The notes: generated by a model not told the origin, from the letters alone. Counted from the stretch's first letter, positions 43,083 through 52,696 are shown. The stretch: 64,000 nt of DNA from Mycolicibacterium frederiksbergense (GCF_012223425.1 NZ_CP038799.1:1178001-1242000); one strand, 5' to 3'. Made by a program: numbers and translations.

Positions 43083-44606
43083 TCAGAAGAATCCCTGCGC
43101 GTTGTCGCTGTAGCTGACGAGCAGGTTCTTGGTCTGCTGGTAGTGATCCAGCATCATCTTGTGGTTCTCGCGTCCGATCCCGGACTGCTTGTACCCACCG
43201 AACGCGGCATGCGCCGGGTACTGGTGGTAGCAGTTGGTCCACACCCGGCCGGCCTTGATGTCACGCCCGGCGCGGTAGGCGGTGTTGCCGTTGCGCGACC
43301 ACACGCCGGCCCCCAGCCCGTACAGGGTGTCGTTGGCGATGCTGATGGCCTCGTCGTAATCGGAGAACGAGGTCACCGCCACCACCGGACCGAAGATCTC
43401 CTCCTGGAACACCCGCATCTTGTTGTGGCCGGTGAAGATGGTCGGTGCGACGTAGAAGCCGCCGTTCAGATCGCCGCCCAGTTGCGCACGCTCACCGCCG
43501 GTGACCACCTGCGCGCCCTCGTTCTTGCCGATCTCGATGTAGGACAGGATCTTCTCCAACTGATCGTTGGAGGCCTGCGCGCCGATCATCGTCTCGGTGT
43601 CCAGCGGGTCGCCCTGGCGCACGGCCTTGGTGCGGATCGCGGCCATCGCCAGGAACTCGTCGTAGATATCGGCCTGCACCAGGCTGCGCGACGGGCAGGT
43701 GCACACCTCGCCCTGGTTGAGGGCGAACATGGTGAAGCCTTCGAGCGCCTTGTCCTGGTAGGCGTCGTTGGCGGCCAGCACATCGTTGAAGAAGATGTTG
43801 GGGCTCTTGCCGCCGAGTTCGAGGGTGACCGGGATCAGGTTCTGCGAGGCGTACTGCATGATCAGCCGGCCGGTGGTGGTCTCACCGGTGAAGGCGATCT
43901 TGGCGATCCGGTTGCTGGAGGCCAGCGGCTTGCCGGCCTCGACTCCGAAGCCGTTGACCACGTTGAGCACGCCCGCGGGCAGCAGGTCGCCGATCAGCGA
44001 CACCAGGTACAGGATCGAGGCCGGGGTCTGCTCGGCCGGCTTGAGCACCACGGCATTGCCCGCGGCCAGCGCCGGTGCCAGCTTCCACACGGCCATCAGG
44101 ATCGGGAAGTTCCACGGGATGATCTGGCCGACGACGCCGAGCGGCTCGTGGAAGTGGTAGGCGACAGTGTCCTCGTCGACCTCCGAAAGCGAACCCTCCT
44201 GCGCACGAATGCATCCGGCGAAGTACCGGAAGTGGTCGACGGCGAGCGGGATGTCGGCGTTCAGCGTTTCGCGGATCGGCTTGCCGTTGTCCCAGGACTC
44301 GGCGAGTGCAATGGACTCGAGGTTCTCCTCGATGCGGTCGGCGATCTTGTTCAGGATCAGCGCACGCTCGGCGGCCGAGGTCTTGCCCCAGGCCGGTGCG
44401 GCGGCGTGCGCGGCGTCGAGCGCCTTGTCGATATCGGACTCGTCGGATCGGGCGATCTCACAGAACACCTGGCCGGTGATCGGGGTGGGGTTCTCGAAGT
44501 AGCGACCGGCGGTCGGTGCGACCCACTGCCCGCCGATGAAGTTGTCATATCGCGCGTCGAACGACATCAGGGCGCCGTCGGCGCCCGGACGTGCATAAAC
44601 AGTCAT
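43083..44606 (-). CDS. NAD-dependent aldehyde dehydrogenase (EPTC-inducible type)
   Basis: 507-aa class of acetaldehyde/propionaldehyde dehydrogenases (ExaC/AldB-like). [19 protein letters not shown] binds cofactor, Glu263 in LELGGKSPN is the general base, and the catalytic Cys is Cys302 in [15 protein letters not shown] 44606 follows AGGAG; an upstream frame to 44648 is not used. It can oxidise acetaldehyde from EutBC or 3-hydroxypropionaldehyde/propionaldehyde from the dehydratase, which fits its shared regulatory motif. Confidence 0.95.
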   Translation of the reverse strand: MTVYARPGADGALMSFDARYDNFIGGQWVAPTAGRYFENPTPITGQVFCEIARSDESDIDKALDAAHAAAPAWGKTSAAERALILNKIADRIEENLESIALAESWDNGKPIRETLNADIPLAVDHFRYFAGCIRAQEGSLSEVDEDTVAYHFHEPLGVVGQIIPWNFPILMAVWKLAPALAAGNAVVLKPAEQTPASILYLVSLIGDLLPAGVLNVVNGFGVEAGKPLASSNRIAKIAFTGETTTGRLIMQYASQNLIPVTLELGGKSPNIFFNDVLAANDAYQDKALEGFTMFALNQGEVCTCPSRSLVQADIYDEFLAMAAIRTKAVRQGDPLDTETMIGAQASNDQLEKILSYIEIGKNEGAQVVTGGERAQLGGDLNGGFYVAPTIFTGHNKMRVFQEEIFGPVVAVTSFSDYDEAISIANDTLYGLGAGVWSRNGNTAYRAGRDIKAGRVWTNCYHQYPAHAAFGGYKQSGIGRENHKMMLDHYQQTKNLLVSYSDNAQGFF

Positions 44607-44650
44607 GGTTTCTCCTGCGTTGTGACACCGAGGTGTGTCGGTCGTCACTC

Positions 44651-44684
44651 AACTTAGGCGCGCAGAGGTTGCATCACGGTTGCA
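44651..44684 (-). promoter_or_regulatory. Paired TGCAAC repeat and -10 of the aldehyde dehydrogenase operon
   Basis: On the minus strand TGCAAC (44684-44679) and TGCAAC (44673-44668) have an 11-bp period. Exactly 11 nt later comes the -10-like TAAGTT (44656-44651), 44 nt before the ATG at 44606. This is the third member of the set at 34045-34078 and 35062-35095. Confidence 0.7.
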
Positions 44685-44692
44685 ACGCGCAC

Positions 44693-45616
44693 TCAGTTCA
44701 CCACCGCCTGCAGCACCTCCCGGCCGACGGCCTCCAGCCGGCTCAGGCCCGGCTCCTCGATCGGATAGTGGCCACAGTTCTCCAGCAGTTCCACCCGCGT
44801 CGGGCCGGCGATCCGCTGAAGAAACCGCACGCTGAGTGCCGGGGGCGTCCAGGTGTCGGCCGCGGGCGCGACCAGGGTGACCGGCGCGCCGCGATAGCGC
44901 TCCGGCGGGGTGTGTTCGTAGTTCAGCCAGCTCGACAGGAAACCGAGCGGCACGCTGACCCCGCCACCGCGTGGGTCGGAGGCGCACAGCCTCGACAGAC
45001 CCGGATCGCGGCTCATCGCCGACATGTCGGCGAGCAGGCGGATGGGCACGCGCACCGAGCCGAGCACCGAGCCGGCCGCCCGCAGGATCGGCCCCGTGAG
45101 CGCACCCGCGATCTTGATCCGGGATACCGCCGCCAGCGCGGCCGGATCGGTCAGATCGAGCAGGCAGGTCGCCAGCACCGCATCGGCGGCGCCGGTGCGA
45201 TGCGCCGCCTCGTAGGCCATCATCCCGCCCATGCTCGCGCCGAACAGTATGATCGGCCGGTCGTCACGGGCCCGTTCGGCGGAGATGATGTCGCACAGCA
45301 GGTCGATCCAATCGGCGTAGCGCACCGCGGCCGGGTTGGGTTCCTCCGTGTAGCCGTACAGCGGCATATCCGGCGCCAGGATCTCCACGCCGATGCCGTC
45401 CCGGTTGCCGGCGACCAGGCCGGCCAGCGGCCACAGGGCCCCGGAGTACCCGCCGCCACCGTGCACCAGGATCCCGCGGGCTTTCGCCGTATTCGGGTCA
45501 CCGCCGCGGGCGATGTGGACGCGGCGCCCGCGCCAGTCCATCCAGGTCTGCCGTGGCGCGGCGATGCGGCCACGAAGGTCGGCGGGCAGGAACGCGGCAT
45601 AGCGATCGATGTCCAT
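44693..45616 (-). CDS. Alpha/beta hydrolase
   Basis: 307-aa serine hydrolase: VHGGGGYSGALWPLAG oxyanion segment, nucleophile elbow FGASMGGMMA, and VELLENCGHYPIEEPG with the catalytic His. Substrate is unknown. ATG 45616 is used; GTG 45637 is 7 codons upstream and possible, and neither has a strong ribosome site. It lies between the GAF regulator and the aldehyde dehydrogenase on the same strand, and may be cotranscribed with the regulator (gap about 100 bp). Confidence 0.82.
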   Translation of the reverse strand: MDIDRYAAFLPADLRGRIAAPRQTWMDWRGRRVHIARGGDPNTAKARGILVHGGGGYSGALWPLAGLVAGNRDGIGVEILAPDMPLYGYTEEPNPAAVRYADWIDLLCDIISAERARDDRPIILFGASMGGMMAYEAAHRTGAADAVLATCLLDLTDPAALAAVSRIKIAGALTGPILRAAGSVLGSVRVPIRLLADMSAMSRDPGLSRLCASDPRGGGVSVPLGFLSSWLNYEHTPPERYRGAPVTLVAPAADTWTPPALSVRFLQRIAGPTRVELLENCGHYPIEEPGLSRLEAVGREVLQAVVN

Positions 45617-45718
45617 GTATCGATCGTCGGCTGCCACGGCGCGGCTGACAACTCGCGTACGTTGTCATCGTCGGCGCAGGTCAGTGCCACCGAAGCGGGT
45701 ACTGCTCAGCTTTTGCGC

Positions 45719-46999
45719 TCAGCCGAGTTCGGAATCGAGCCCGGCCAGGTGACCGCGGGCCCCGGCACGAGCCACCGGATCGGTTTCGGCGTGGTCGTGC
45801 AGCAGGGTCCACCCGCGCCGGTCATCGCGGCCGTCGGGCAGTTCCAGCCAGCGTCGCAGCAGACCGAGATCCGCGCCGGCCAGGACCGCACCGCGCAGGC
45901 TGGTCATCAGTTCGGTACGCAGCCGCCCGATCGCCGGGGACACCGACTGCGGGAGCAGCGCACCGGAGTACGCCGTGAGCGCGGCCGAGACGTCACCGGC
46001 CGCCAATGCGTCGAGCACGTCGCCCATATCACTGGCCACCGGACCGAGCAGCCGGTACGGCCGGGACGCGATGTAGCTGGTCCCGATCACCCGGCGCAAC
46101 CGGGACATCTCGGCGCGGATGGTCACCACGTCGAGGTCCTTGTCATCGAGCAGCATCGCCAGATGGTCGGCGCTCAGGCCCTCCGGGTGACGGATCAGCA
46201 ACACCAGGATGTCGGCATGCCTGCCGGTCAGCGTGGCGGAACCGGAGCCCGCCTGCCATTTCGGCCGGTCGGCACCGAGCACGGACAGCCTGGGGGCCGC
46301 ACTCGCCACGGGCGCCGGGGGGGTGGGCGCCGGGGTGGTCAGGCGCAGCAACGCGAGCTGATTTTCCACCGCGACGGCGGTGGCCCGGACCAGCGCCAAC
46401 GTCTCCGGCGCGGCGACGCGGGATCCGCCGGTGAGGTCGATGGCACCCAGCAGCACCCCGGTGGCCGGGTCGTGCACCGGTACCGCGGTGCAGTTCCAGG
46501 GATGCACGATGCGGGAGTAGTGCTCGGATCCGCGGATCTGCACCTCCCGATCCAGGGCGAGCGCGGTGCCGGGCGCGTTCGTCCCCGCGATGTTCTCGCT
46601 CCAGTCGGTGCCGGGTACGAAGTTCATCGCCTCGGCCTTGCGGATGGCGAGCCGGTCGCCCTCGACCCAGAGCAGGGTGCCATCGGCGGCGGTGACGGCG
46701 ACGACGACGCCCGCATCCACGGCATCCTCGACGAGGAGGCGACGGATCAGCGGCAGCGTCGGCGCCAGCGGATGGGTCTTGCGCAGTTCGTCGAGCGCGT
46801 TCACCGCTTCCGCCGTGCGGCCCATGCTGTCGGGATCGACGCCGGTGGCCAGACTGCGCTGCCAGCTCTCGGCGACGACCCTGCGCAGCGGCACCGAATC
46901 GAGATAGGACGCGTCGACCTCACCTGCGACGAAGAGGTCATGGACGGCGCGTACCTGTGCCGGGGGCACGCGCCCACCGGTTGTCCTCGATATCGCCAC
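45719..46999 (-). CDS. GAF-domain regulator with SARP/OmpR-like DNA-binding domain
   Basis: 426-aa regulator. Residues about 20-215 resemble the sensory half of AcoR-type activators, including a GAF domain (LRRVVAESWQRSL, TDWSENIAGTNAPGTAL, HPWNCTAVPVHDP). There is no AAA+ ATPase. Instead residues about 255-318 form a winged helix of the SARP/OmpR kind (LTGRHADILVLLIRHPEGLS, TIRAEMSRLRRVIG, SRPYRLLGP), followed by a helical C-terminal region. Start is uncertain: GTG 46999, TTG 47002 or GTG 47008 after GGGGAG. Neighbouring aldehyde dehydrogenase and the paired TGCAAC sites suggest it activates the cobalamin-linked operons. Confidence 0.82.
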   Translation of the reverse strand: MAISRTTGGRVPPAQVRAVHDLFVAGEVDASYLDSVPLRRVVAESWQRSLATGVDPDSMGRTAEAVNALDELRKTHPLAPTLPLIRRLLVEDAVDAGVVVAVTAADGTLLWVEGDRLAIRKAEAMNFVPGTDWSENIAGTNAPGTALALDREVQIRGSEHYSRIVHPWNCTAVPVHDPATGVLLGAIDLTGGSRVAAPETLALVRATAVAVENQLALLRLTTPAPTPPAPVASAAPRLSVLGADRPKWQAGSGSATLTGRHADILVLLIRHPEGLSADHLAMLLDDKDLDVVTIRAEMSRLRRVIGTSYIASRPYRLLGPVASDMGDVLDALAAGDVSAALTAYSGALLPQSVSPAIGRLRTELMTSLRGAVLAGADLGLLRRWLELPDGRDDRRGWTLLHDHAETDPVARAGARGHLAGLDSELG

Positions 47000-47113
47000 C
47001 AAGCTCACACTCCCCGCGCACAGCCGAAGAGCCGACACCAGCGCATCACACCAGGATAGTTGACGGTCGACAGTCTGAATCGAATTCGTCCTCCTGGGGG
47101 CGCTACGCCATGA

Positions 47114-47158
47114 CTGTGCGGTCCCGCCGGTCTCTCCCCCCGACGCGGGACCGCACAG
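47114..47158 (-). terminator. 14-bp hairpin downstream of esxT
   Basis: Arms 47114-47127 and 47145-47158 are perfect complements (CTGTGCGGTCCCGC) around a 17-nt loop, 22 bp after the esxT stop on the minus strand. There is no U-tract. It probably ends the eccC4-esxU-esxT transcript before the GAF-regulator gene. Confidence 0.6.
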
Positions 47159-47180
47159 GGTCATGGGTGTCCGCGGCCGG

Positions 47181-47477
47181 TCAGCGGCCCCAGGCGCCGG
47201 CGGCGCGGCGGTCGGTCGCCGAGACATCGTCGGCCCCGTCGCGCACCGCGTTGCCCAGCCGGAACAGGATGTCGTTGAGCGCGGCGGCCGACTGGTTCCA
47301 GCGCAGCTGTTCGGTGCGGTAGGCCTCGGCGGCCTCGGCGGTCCAGGTCTGCTGCAGCGGCGCGATCTGGGCCCGCAACTCCTCCAGCGCCGCATTGAAT
47401 CGGGCCGAGGTGCTGTGGATCTCCTGGCGCACCGTGTACTCGATCTCGTCGAAGTTGTACGTCAGCATCATGTCCAT
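47181..47477 (-). CDS. esxT: ESX-4 WXG100 protein EsxT
   Basis: 98-aa WXG100-family helical hairpin, partner of EsxU and substrate of the ESX-4 system. The segment SYNFD-like LTYNFDEIEYTVRQEIH, then APLQQTWTAEAAEAYRTEQL with Trp at the helix turn, match EsxT (Rv3444c). The chain ends DRRAAGAWGR. ATG 47477 is 8 nt after GGAG; ATG 47471 and 47468 are close alternatives. It follows esxU by 35 bp. Confidence 0.94.
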   Translation of the reverse strand: MDMMLTYNFDEIEYTVRQEIHSTSARFNAALEELRAQIAPLQQTWTAEAAEAYRTEQLRWNQSAAALNDILFRLGNAVRDGADDVSATDRRAAGAWGR

Positions 47478-47512
47478 GTGCCTGTCTCCGGGTTTCTGCC
47501 GCTCGGGTGTCT

Positions 47513-47821
47513 CTACAGCTGATTGCTGACGGCGCCGATACGGTGCGAGTGGCCGTCGGCGGCCTCGCGCAGCGTGCGTTCGTTGAGCCGGATGGTCTCC
47601 GCGATGCGCTCCAGCGCGTGGTGCAGCGCCAGCGACTCGGCGTTCCAACGGTCGACGACCTCCCGGAAGCGGACGGCCGCCGCACCACCCCACACCGATG
47701 CCGGCACACTGCACATCCGTCCGATGAAGGTGCCGAGCATGGCCCGGATCTCCTGATTGCGGGCATCGATCTGACCGGAGACCGAGTGCATCAGGTCCAG
47801 GTCGGTGTTGAGTGCGGGCAT
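47513..47821 (-). CDS. esxU: ESX-4 WXG100 protein EsxU
   Basis: 102-aa WXG100-type protein, heterodimer partner of Esx[21 protein letters not shown] holds the WGG turn, a genuine WXG motif, and [20 protein letters not shown] forms the second helix. ATG 47821 is 6 nt after GGGAGG. Matches Rv3445c by order. In M. smegmatis the EsxUT/ESX-4 system takes part in conjugal DNA transfer, so a similar role is possible here. Confidence 0.94.
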   Translation of the reverse strand: MPALNTDLDLMHSVSGQIDARNQEIRAMLGTFIGRMCSVPASVWGGAAAVRFREVVDRWNAESLALHHALERIAETIRLNERTLREAADGHSHRIGAVSNQL

Positions 47822-47918
47822 GGTGGTCCTCCCCCGGTGAATGACTTCCCTTGCGGAAATGCTGTTGTGAATAGGACGCAGCGGCGCCCGATTCGGTTCC
47901 GTGTGATCCGAATTCGTT

Positions 47919-49034
47919 TCACGGTGCCGCGTGTGCCGACCGGATGGCCGCATCGCAGTGCTGCCGGATCTCGGCCCCGGAGGACGGCTGCTGGCATCCG
48001 ATCGCGATCCGCACCTGTCCGTCGAGGAAGACAGCCCAGGCGATCTCGCGGTCCGGGCGCGTCTCGACATAACTGAGCACGGCACGGCCACCCCGGTGGT
48101 CGTCGACGCGCAAACCGGTGAAGACCCCCGGCGGCTGCAGTGCCAGCGCAGCCTCCAGGACCGCGGCGGTGTGGGCCGTATTCGGTCCGGCCACCGACTG
48201 CGTGAGCAGGATCGCGGCGACTTCCTCGGTCGGCGAAAATGCCTGTACTCGGGGCGAACCCGCGCCCTCGGTGATCCGGCGGACCACCCAGCCGGCGGGG
48301 ATCTCGACCGTCACGCGACCCTCGGTGAGCAGCGTCACGGGCCGCTCGGCGGGCTCGCCCGTCCTGGCTAGACCGAGCAGCATCCCGAGGGCCAGCAGCA
48401 CGCCCGCCGACACCGCCCACCCCGACGTGCGCCGGCGCGGTACCGGCCCCGGCAGTTGGCGTTCCCCGAGGGCGGCGACCACCGTGGCGTCGTCGACGAT
48501 CCGCACCTCGTGGCCGTGCAGCATATCGGCCAGGGCGGCCGCGATTTCCGCCGCGCCGGCCACACCCACCGGTGCGTCGATCACCACCGGTCCTGCTCCG
48601 ATGACGTCGCGCGCGACGGTCTCGGCGACCCGGGCAGTCGCACCCAGACGGGGCGTGACCGCGATGGGCAGGGCCGAGCCACGGCAGATCACGAACTCCG
48701 GTGCGATCTCGACGACACTCGCGGCCGGTGATCGCAGCGTGTCGTGCCGACGCAGGATGACCGGTTCCTCGCAGTGCTCACCCGCGGCGCGCCGGATGCG
48801 ATTCACCCGCGCCTCACTCCACCAGCCGGGACACACGAGCAGCAGTCCGCCCGCCGGTTCTCCGGCCGCCGCGGCGATGACCCGCGCCCACAGCTCGTCG
48901 AGGGCGACCGGCCGTTCATCGACGAGCACATGATCGTCGTCGATGGCATCGATTGCCGCAGCGACGATGTCGGCCGGCACCGGGTTCGGCCCGCTGACCG
49001 TTCCCGGTCCGATGACCAGTGCCGTGGCGCTCAC
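47919..49034 (-). CDS. Type VII secretion-associated protein, Rv3446c family
   Basis: 371-aa ESX-4 accessory protein. The N-terminal half lacks a signal peptide and ends with a basic stretch ([10 protein letters not shown]). A single membrane helix follows at about residues 207-226 ([17 protein letters not shown]). The exported C-terminal domain contains [11 protein letters not shown] and two Cys (IGCQQ, QHCDAA) near its end that could pair. It starts at GTG 49034, overlapping the eccC4 stop (GTGA). Specific function is unknown; it occurs between EccC4 and EsxU in mycobacterial ESX-4 loci. Confidence 0.9.
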   Translation of the reverse strand: MSATALVIGPGTVSGPNPVPADIVAAAIDAIDDDHVLVDERPVALDELWARVIAAAAGEPAGGLLLVCPGWWSEARVNRIRRAAGEHCEEPVILRRHDTLRSPAASVVEIAPEFVICRGSALPIAVTPRLGATARVAETVARDVIGAGPVVIDAPVGVAGAAEIAAALADMLHGHEVRIVDDATVVAALGERQLPGPVPRRRTSGWAVSAGVLLALGMLLGLARTGEPAERPVTLLTEGRVTVEIPAGWVVRRITEGAGSPRVQAFSPTEEVAAILLTQSVAGPNTAHTAAVLEAALALQPPGVFTGLRVDDHRGGRAVLSYVETRPDREIAWAVFLDGQVRIAIGCQQPSSGAEIRQHCDAAIRSAHAAP

Positions 49035-52000
49035 GGTTCGGGGGTCCACGCGATCTGCACCCGCTCGTCGGCGTGCCCCCTGCGAGTCAGCATGGCCCGC
49101 CCCGGGGGTAGCGGTGTGGGCCGCGCGAGGCCGAGCAGGGCGCCCTCGTCCGCACCCGCGCTCATCAGCAGCCCAGCGCAGCCGAGCTCACGCATGGTGG
49201 CGGGCACCGGATTGAACATCGCCCGCGCCGCACCGCCGGCGCGGCGCGCGATGACCACGTGCAGTCCGATATCGCGGGCGTGCGGGAGGAATTCCAGCAG
49301 CGGTGCCAAAGGGTCCGTGCCGGCGCCCGTGATCAACTCGTAGTCGTCGACGATCACATATATCTCCGGACCCGACCACCACGACCGGTCGCGCAGTTGC
49401 TGCGGGGTGGCCGAGGCGCCCGGCAGCCGCCCACGCAGCTCATCGGTCAGCCCGGCGAGGTGTGTCTGCAGCATCCCGGTGGACATCAGGTAGCCGGCCA
49501 GGTACCCGGTGTCCACCACACCGAGCTGTGTCCTGCGCACATCGACGAGATGGATCTGCACCTGTTCCGGCGTGCAGGTACGGGTCAGTTGGGTGCACAC
49601 CGTCCGCAGCGCCGCGGTCTTACCGCAACCGCTGTCGCCCAGCACGATCAGATGAGCGGTCTCGGCGAAATCGACGGCCATGGCTTTCAATTCGGACTCT
49701 CCGATGCCGATGGTGACGTTCGTCGGACCAGCGTCGCGGGCGGGCACCGATTGGCGCTCCACCAGGGCGGGCAACAGCCGGACCGGCACCGCCGAGCGGC
49801 CGGCGTGACGCATGCGCAGCTCCTGGCCGATGGCCTCGATGGTGTCCGGTCGAGACTGCGCGATGACCGAGACCCGGCCGTCGCGGGTGATCCCGGTGCC
49901 CGGCGGACTGTCGATGAGATGGCGGGCCGCCTTGCGGTCCATCTCGGATTCCGCGGGCTCACCCAGGCGCAGTTCGATCCGGGTGCCGAGTTGGTCCTTG
50001 AGCGCGGGCCGCAGTTCTGCCCAGCGGGAGGCCGTGATGACGACGTGGATTCCGTGGGCGAGACCCTGGGCGGCCATGGCGGTGATGGCCTCCACCAGGG
50101 CGTCGTCGCTCTCGCGGAGTGCACCCCACCCGTCCACCACCAGGAACACCTCGCCGTAACCATCGGGTGCCGCGGCACGACCGGCGTCCACCCGGCGTCG
50201 GATCAGCGCCTGCAGCTGTGCCACGGTCCGCCGCACCAGCTCGCCGTCGCCTGGTCCTGCGATGACGCCGGTGTGCGGAAGATGCTGTAGCGCAGCCAAT
50301 GTGCCGCCACCGAAGTCCAGGCAGTAGAACTGGACATCGGCGGGGCCGTGCGTGGCAGCCAGCGCCAGTAGCAACGTGCACAACGAGGTGGACTTACCGG
50401 ATCGCGTCGCACCCACCACGGCGACGTGCCCTCCGGCCCCGTTCAGGTCGGCGATGAGCAGGTCGCGACGCTGCGCGAAGGCGTTGTCCACCAAACCGAT
50501 CGGCGCGGTCAGGCGGGTGCCGTCGTGCCGGGTGAGCAGTTCTTCCACAGTCGGACACCCCCTCAGCGCGGGCAGCCACAGCGTGTGCGCTGGACTGCCC
50601 CGGCCGGCCAGCCGGTGCAGCGCGGTCTCCAACACCGTTGCGCCGGTGTGCAGAGGCACCGCAGCCTGGCCGGCAGCGTCATCGGACGCCGCGGTGAACC
50701 GGCGTGGACGCAGGTCCGGTACGGCCCGGGAATCATCCCGGCCGGATACATACGCCGTCCGCAGCCGCACCAACAGGCCGTCGGTGGTCTTCAGGTAGGC
50801 CGCACCCGGCGCGGCAGGCAGCTCGTAGGCGTCGGGCACTCCGAGAACTGCCCGGGATTCGCCGGCCGAGAACGTCTTCAGACACACCCGGTAGGACAGG
50901 TGGGTCTCCAGGCCGCGCAGTCTGCCCTCATCGAGGCGCTGGCTGGCCAGCAACAGGTGCATCCCCAGTGACCTACCCAGCCGACCGATCGCGACGAACA
51001 ACTCGGCGAGCTCGGGGCGCTGGCTGAGCAACTCGGAGAACTCGTCGATGACGATGAACAGCGCGGGTAACGCGGGCAGACCGGAGCCGGACGATCGCGC
51101 CCTGCGATACTCGGCGATGTTGGCGAGATTGCCTGCCGATCGCAGCACCTGCTGCCGGCGGTTCATCTCACCGGAGAGTGCATCGTGCATCCTGCTGACC
51201 AGGTATGCCTCATCGTCCAGATTGGTGATGACCGCCGACACGTGGGCGAGCTTCTCGAAGCCGAGAAACGTCGCGCCGCCCTTGAAATCGATGAGGGCGA
51301 GATTGAGATCGTCGGGCGGATGCGCAGCCACCAAACCGAGGATCAGTGTGCGCAGGAACTCGGACTTTCCCGATCCGGTGGCCCCGACGCACAGCCCGTG
51401 CGGGCCCATTCCGCCCTGGGCGGCCTCCTTGATGTCGAGGAACACCGGTTCGCCCCGCGCATCCACGCCATCACCGATACCGATGGGCACCCGCAGCCTG
51501 TCCGAATCCGAACGGGGGCGCCACAGCACGGCCGGATCGAGATCCGTTGCGGTATCGACGCCGATCAGACTCGTCCATGTCGTCCGGGCCGCTCCGGCAT
51601 CCGGTCCGGTGCGCCACCGGGCCAGCCGGCGCGCACACATTTCCGCCTGCGCCGGCGACAGACCGTCCACGTGGTCGAATCCGGCGAGTTCGATGACAGT
51701 GTCACCGCCTCCGTTGAGATCGAGCACCGTGGCATCGGGGTCGGCCTGGGGCGGCATGTCCCCGTCCAGGATCGCCACGGCGTGGGAAGGCCCGCCCACG
51801 CCCGTCCCGTGGTGGGGCAGCCATTTCAGCCAGTCCCACTGCGGATCAACGGGTCCCGTCACGCGGACATCCCCCGGGCTGTGCAATACCGCAAGTTGGC
51901 AGACGATGGCACGCACCAGGGCTCGCGCCGCGGCCGGCTCACCGTCGAAACCGATGTGTCCGGTGACGTCGAGCGTGACGGGCAGGTCCGCCACCACGGA

Positions 52001-52594
52001 TCGGCCGGCGAGGAGCTCCTCCAGCGCGGCCGTGGTCACCGGGTCCGGTTCGGCGACCGGATCGGCCGGGCCGGCGATCAGCGGCGTCACCAGCGGTCCG
52101 GCACCAAGACCGACCCTGATCCGGCAGAAGTCCGGGTCACCGGGCCTGCGCTCCCACATTCGCCGGCCGCCGGCCAGCGTCCACAGCACCGCGGGATCAG
52201 GATGTCTCCAATGCGCCGAAACATGCTGTCTCCGCGCGGTTTCGCGGGTCACCGACGCCACAGTGTCCAGGTAGCGCAGGTAGTCCCGCCGACCGGCGTT
52301 CAATTCGGCTGTCCGCCCGCGGGCGGTGTGCGCCAGTGTGCCGAGCACCGAAAGCACCATCATGACCGGGAAGATCAGGTACATCGGGTTGCGTGGAGCC
52401 GATGCACCCGGCCCGCTCGATGCGTTCAGATACAGCACCACCATGCCGCCGACCGCGACGAGCATCAGCACCGGCAACAGGCGCGCCAACGGACTCGCCG
52501 GCTCCGCGGCGGGTACCTCCGGTGGTCGCCGCAGCGGCACCTCCACCTCCGGCACGGGCGGAGCGGGCAGACGCTTCTCCCTGAGGAACTCCAT
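49031..52594 (-). CDS. eccC4: ESX-4 FtsK/SpoIIIE-type ATPase EccC4
   Basis: 1187-aa motor of the type VII secretion membrane complex. Two N-terminal membrane helices lie at about residues 38-56 and 71-90. Three ATPase domains follow, with Walker A lysines at K410 (GATGSGKSEF), K734 (GATRSGKSTS) and K992 (GDSGCGKTAA). The first domain also has IDFKGGATF and IVIDEFSELL (Walker B). M. tuberculosis EccC4 is slightly longer. ATG 52594; divergent from eccD4. Confidence 0.97.
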   Translation of the reverse strand: MEFLREKRLPAPPVPEVEVPLRRPPEVPAAEPASPLARLLPVLMLVAVGGMVVLYLNASSGPGASAPRNPMYLIFPVMMVLSVLGTLAHTARGRTAELNAGRRDYLRYLDTVASVTRETARRQHVSAHWRHPDPAVLWTLAGGRRMWERRPGDPDFCRIRVGLGAGPLVTPLIAGPADPVAEPDPVTTAALEELLAGRSVVADLPVTLDVTGHIGFDGEPAAARALVRAIVCQLAVLHSPGDVRVTGPVDPQWDWLKWLPHHGTGVGGPSHAVAILDGDMPPQADPDATVLDLNGGGDTVIELAGFDHVDGLSPAQAEMCARRLARWRTGPDAGAARTTWTSLIGVDTATDLDPAVLWRPRSDSDRLRVPIGIGDGVDARGEPVFLDIKEAAQGGMGPHGLCVGATGSGKSEFLRTLILGLVAAHPPDDLNLALIDFKGGATFLGFEKLAHVSAVITNLDDEAYLVSRMHDALSGEMNRRQQVLRSAGNLANIAEYRRARSSGSGLPALPALFIVIDEFSELLSQRPELAELFVAIGRLGRSLGMHLLLASQRLDEGRLRGLETHLSYRVCLKTFSAGESRAVLGVPDAYELPAAPGAAYLKTTDGLLVRLRTAYVSGRDDSRAVPDLRPRRFTAASDDAAGQAAVPLHTGATVLETALHRLAGRGSPAHTLWLPALRGCPTVEELLTRHDGTRLTAPIGLVDNAFAQRRDLLIADLNGAGGHVAVVGATRSGKSTSLCTLLLALAATHGPADVQFYCLDFGGGTLAALQHLPHTGVIAGPGDGELVRRTVAQLQALIRRRVDAGRAAAPDGYGEVFLVVDGWGALRESDDALVEAITAMAAQGLAHGIHVVITASRWAELRPALKDQLGTRIELRLGEPAESEMDRKAARHLIDSPPGTGITRDGRVSVIAQSRPDTIEAIGQELRMRHAGRSAVPVRLLPALVERQSVPARDAGPTNVTIGIGESELKAMAVDFAETAHLIVLGDSGCGKTAALRTVCTQLTRTCTPEQVQIHLVDVRRTQLGVVDTGYLAGYLMSTGMLQTHLAGLTDELRGRLPGASATPQQLRDRSWWSGPEIYVIVDDYELITGAGTDPLAPLLEFLPHARDIGLHVVIARRAGGAARAMFNPVPATMRELGCAGLLMSAGADEGALLGLARPTPLPPGRAMLTRRGHADERVQIAWTPEP

Positions 52595-52667
52595 TCCTGT
52601 TTTGACGCAGCGCGCGCCCCGCCGGTTCCCCCGAATTTTGGTGCGCGGTGCATGCTCGGCGCCCGGC

Positions 52668-52673
52668 TACCGT
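52668..52673 (+). promoter_or_regulatory. -10-like hexamer for eccD4
   Basis: TACCGT in the 102-bp divergent region between eccC4 and eccD4, 23 nt before the ATG at 52697. No clear -35. Confidence 0.3.
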
Positions 52674-52696
52674 GACATCGGGGAGTGTTCGGGGGG

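Noticed and set aside
24598..47000. Mobile-element origin of the 22-kb insert (integrase, transposase, att repeats)
   Set aside because: No integrase, transposase or flanking direct repeats were recognised; composition resembles the rest of the window.
44591..47059. 822-codon plus-strand open frame across the hydrolase and GAF regulator
   Set aside because: Spans two real genes and an intergenic gap on the other strand; no domain is recognisable.
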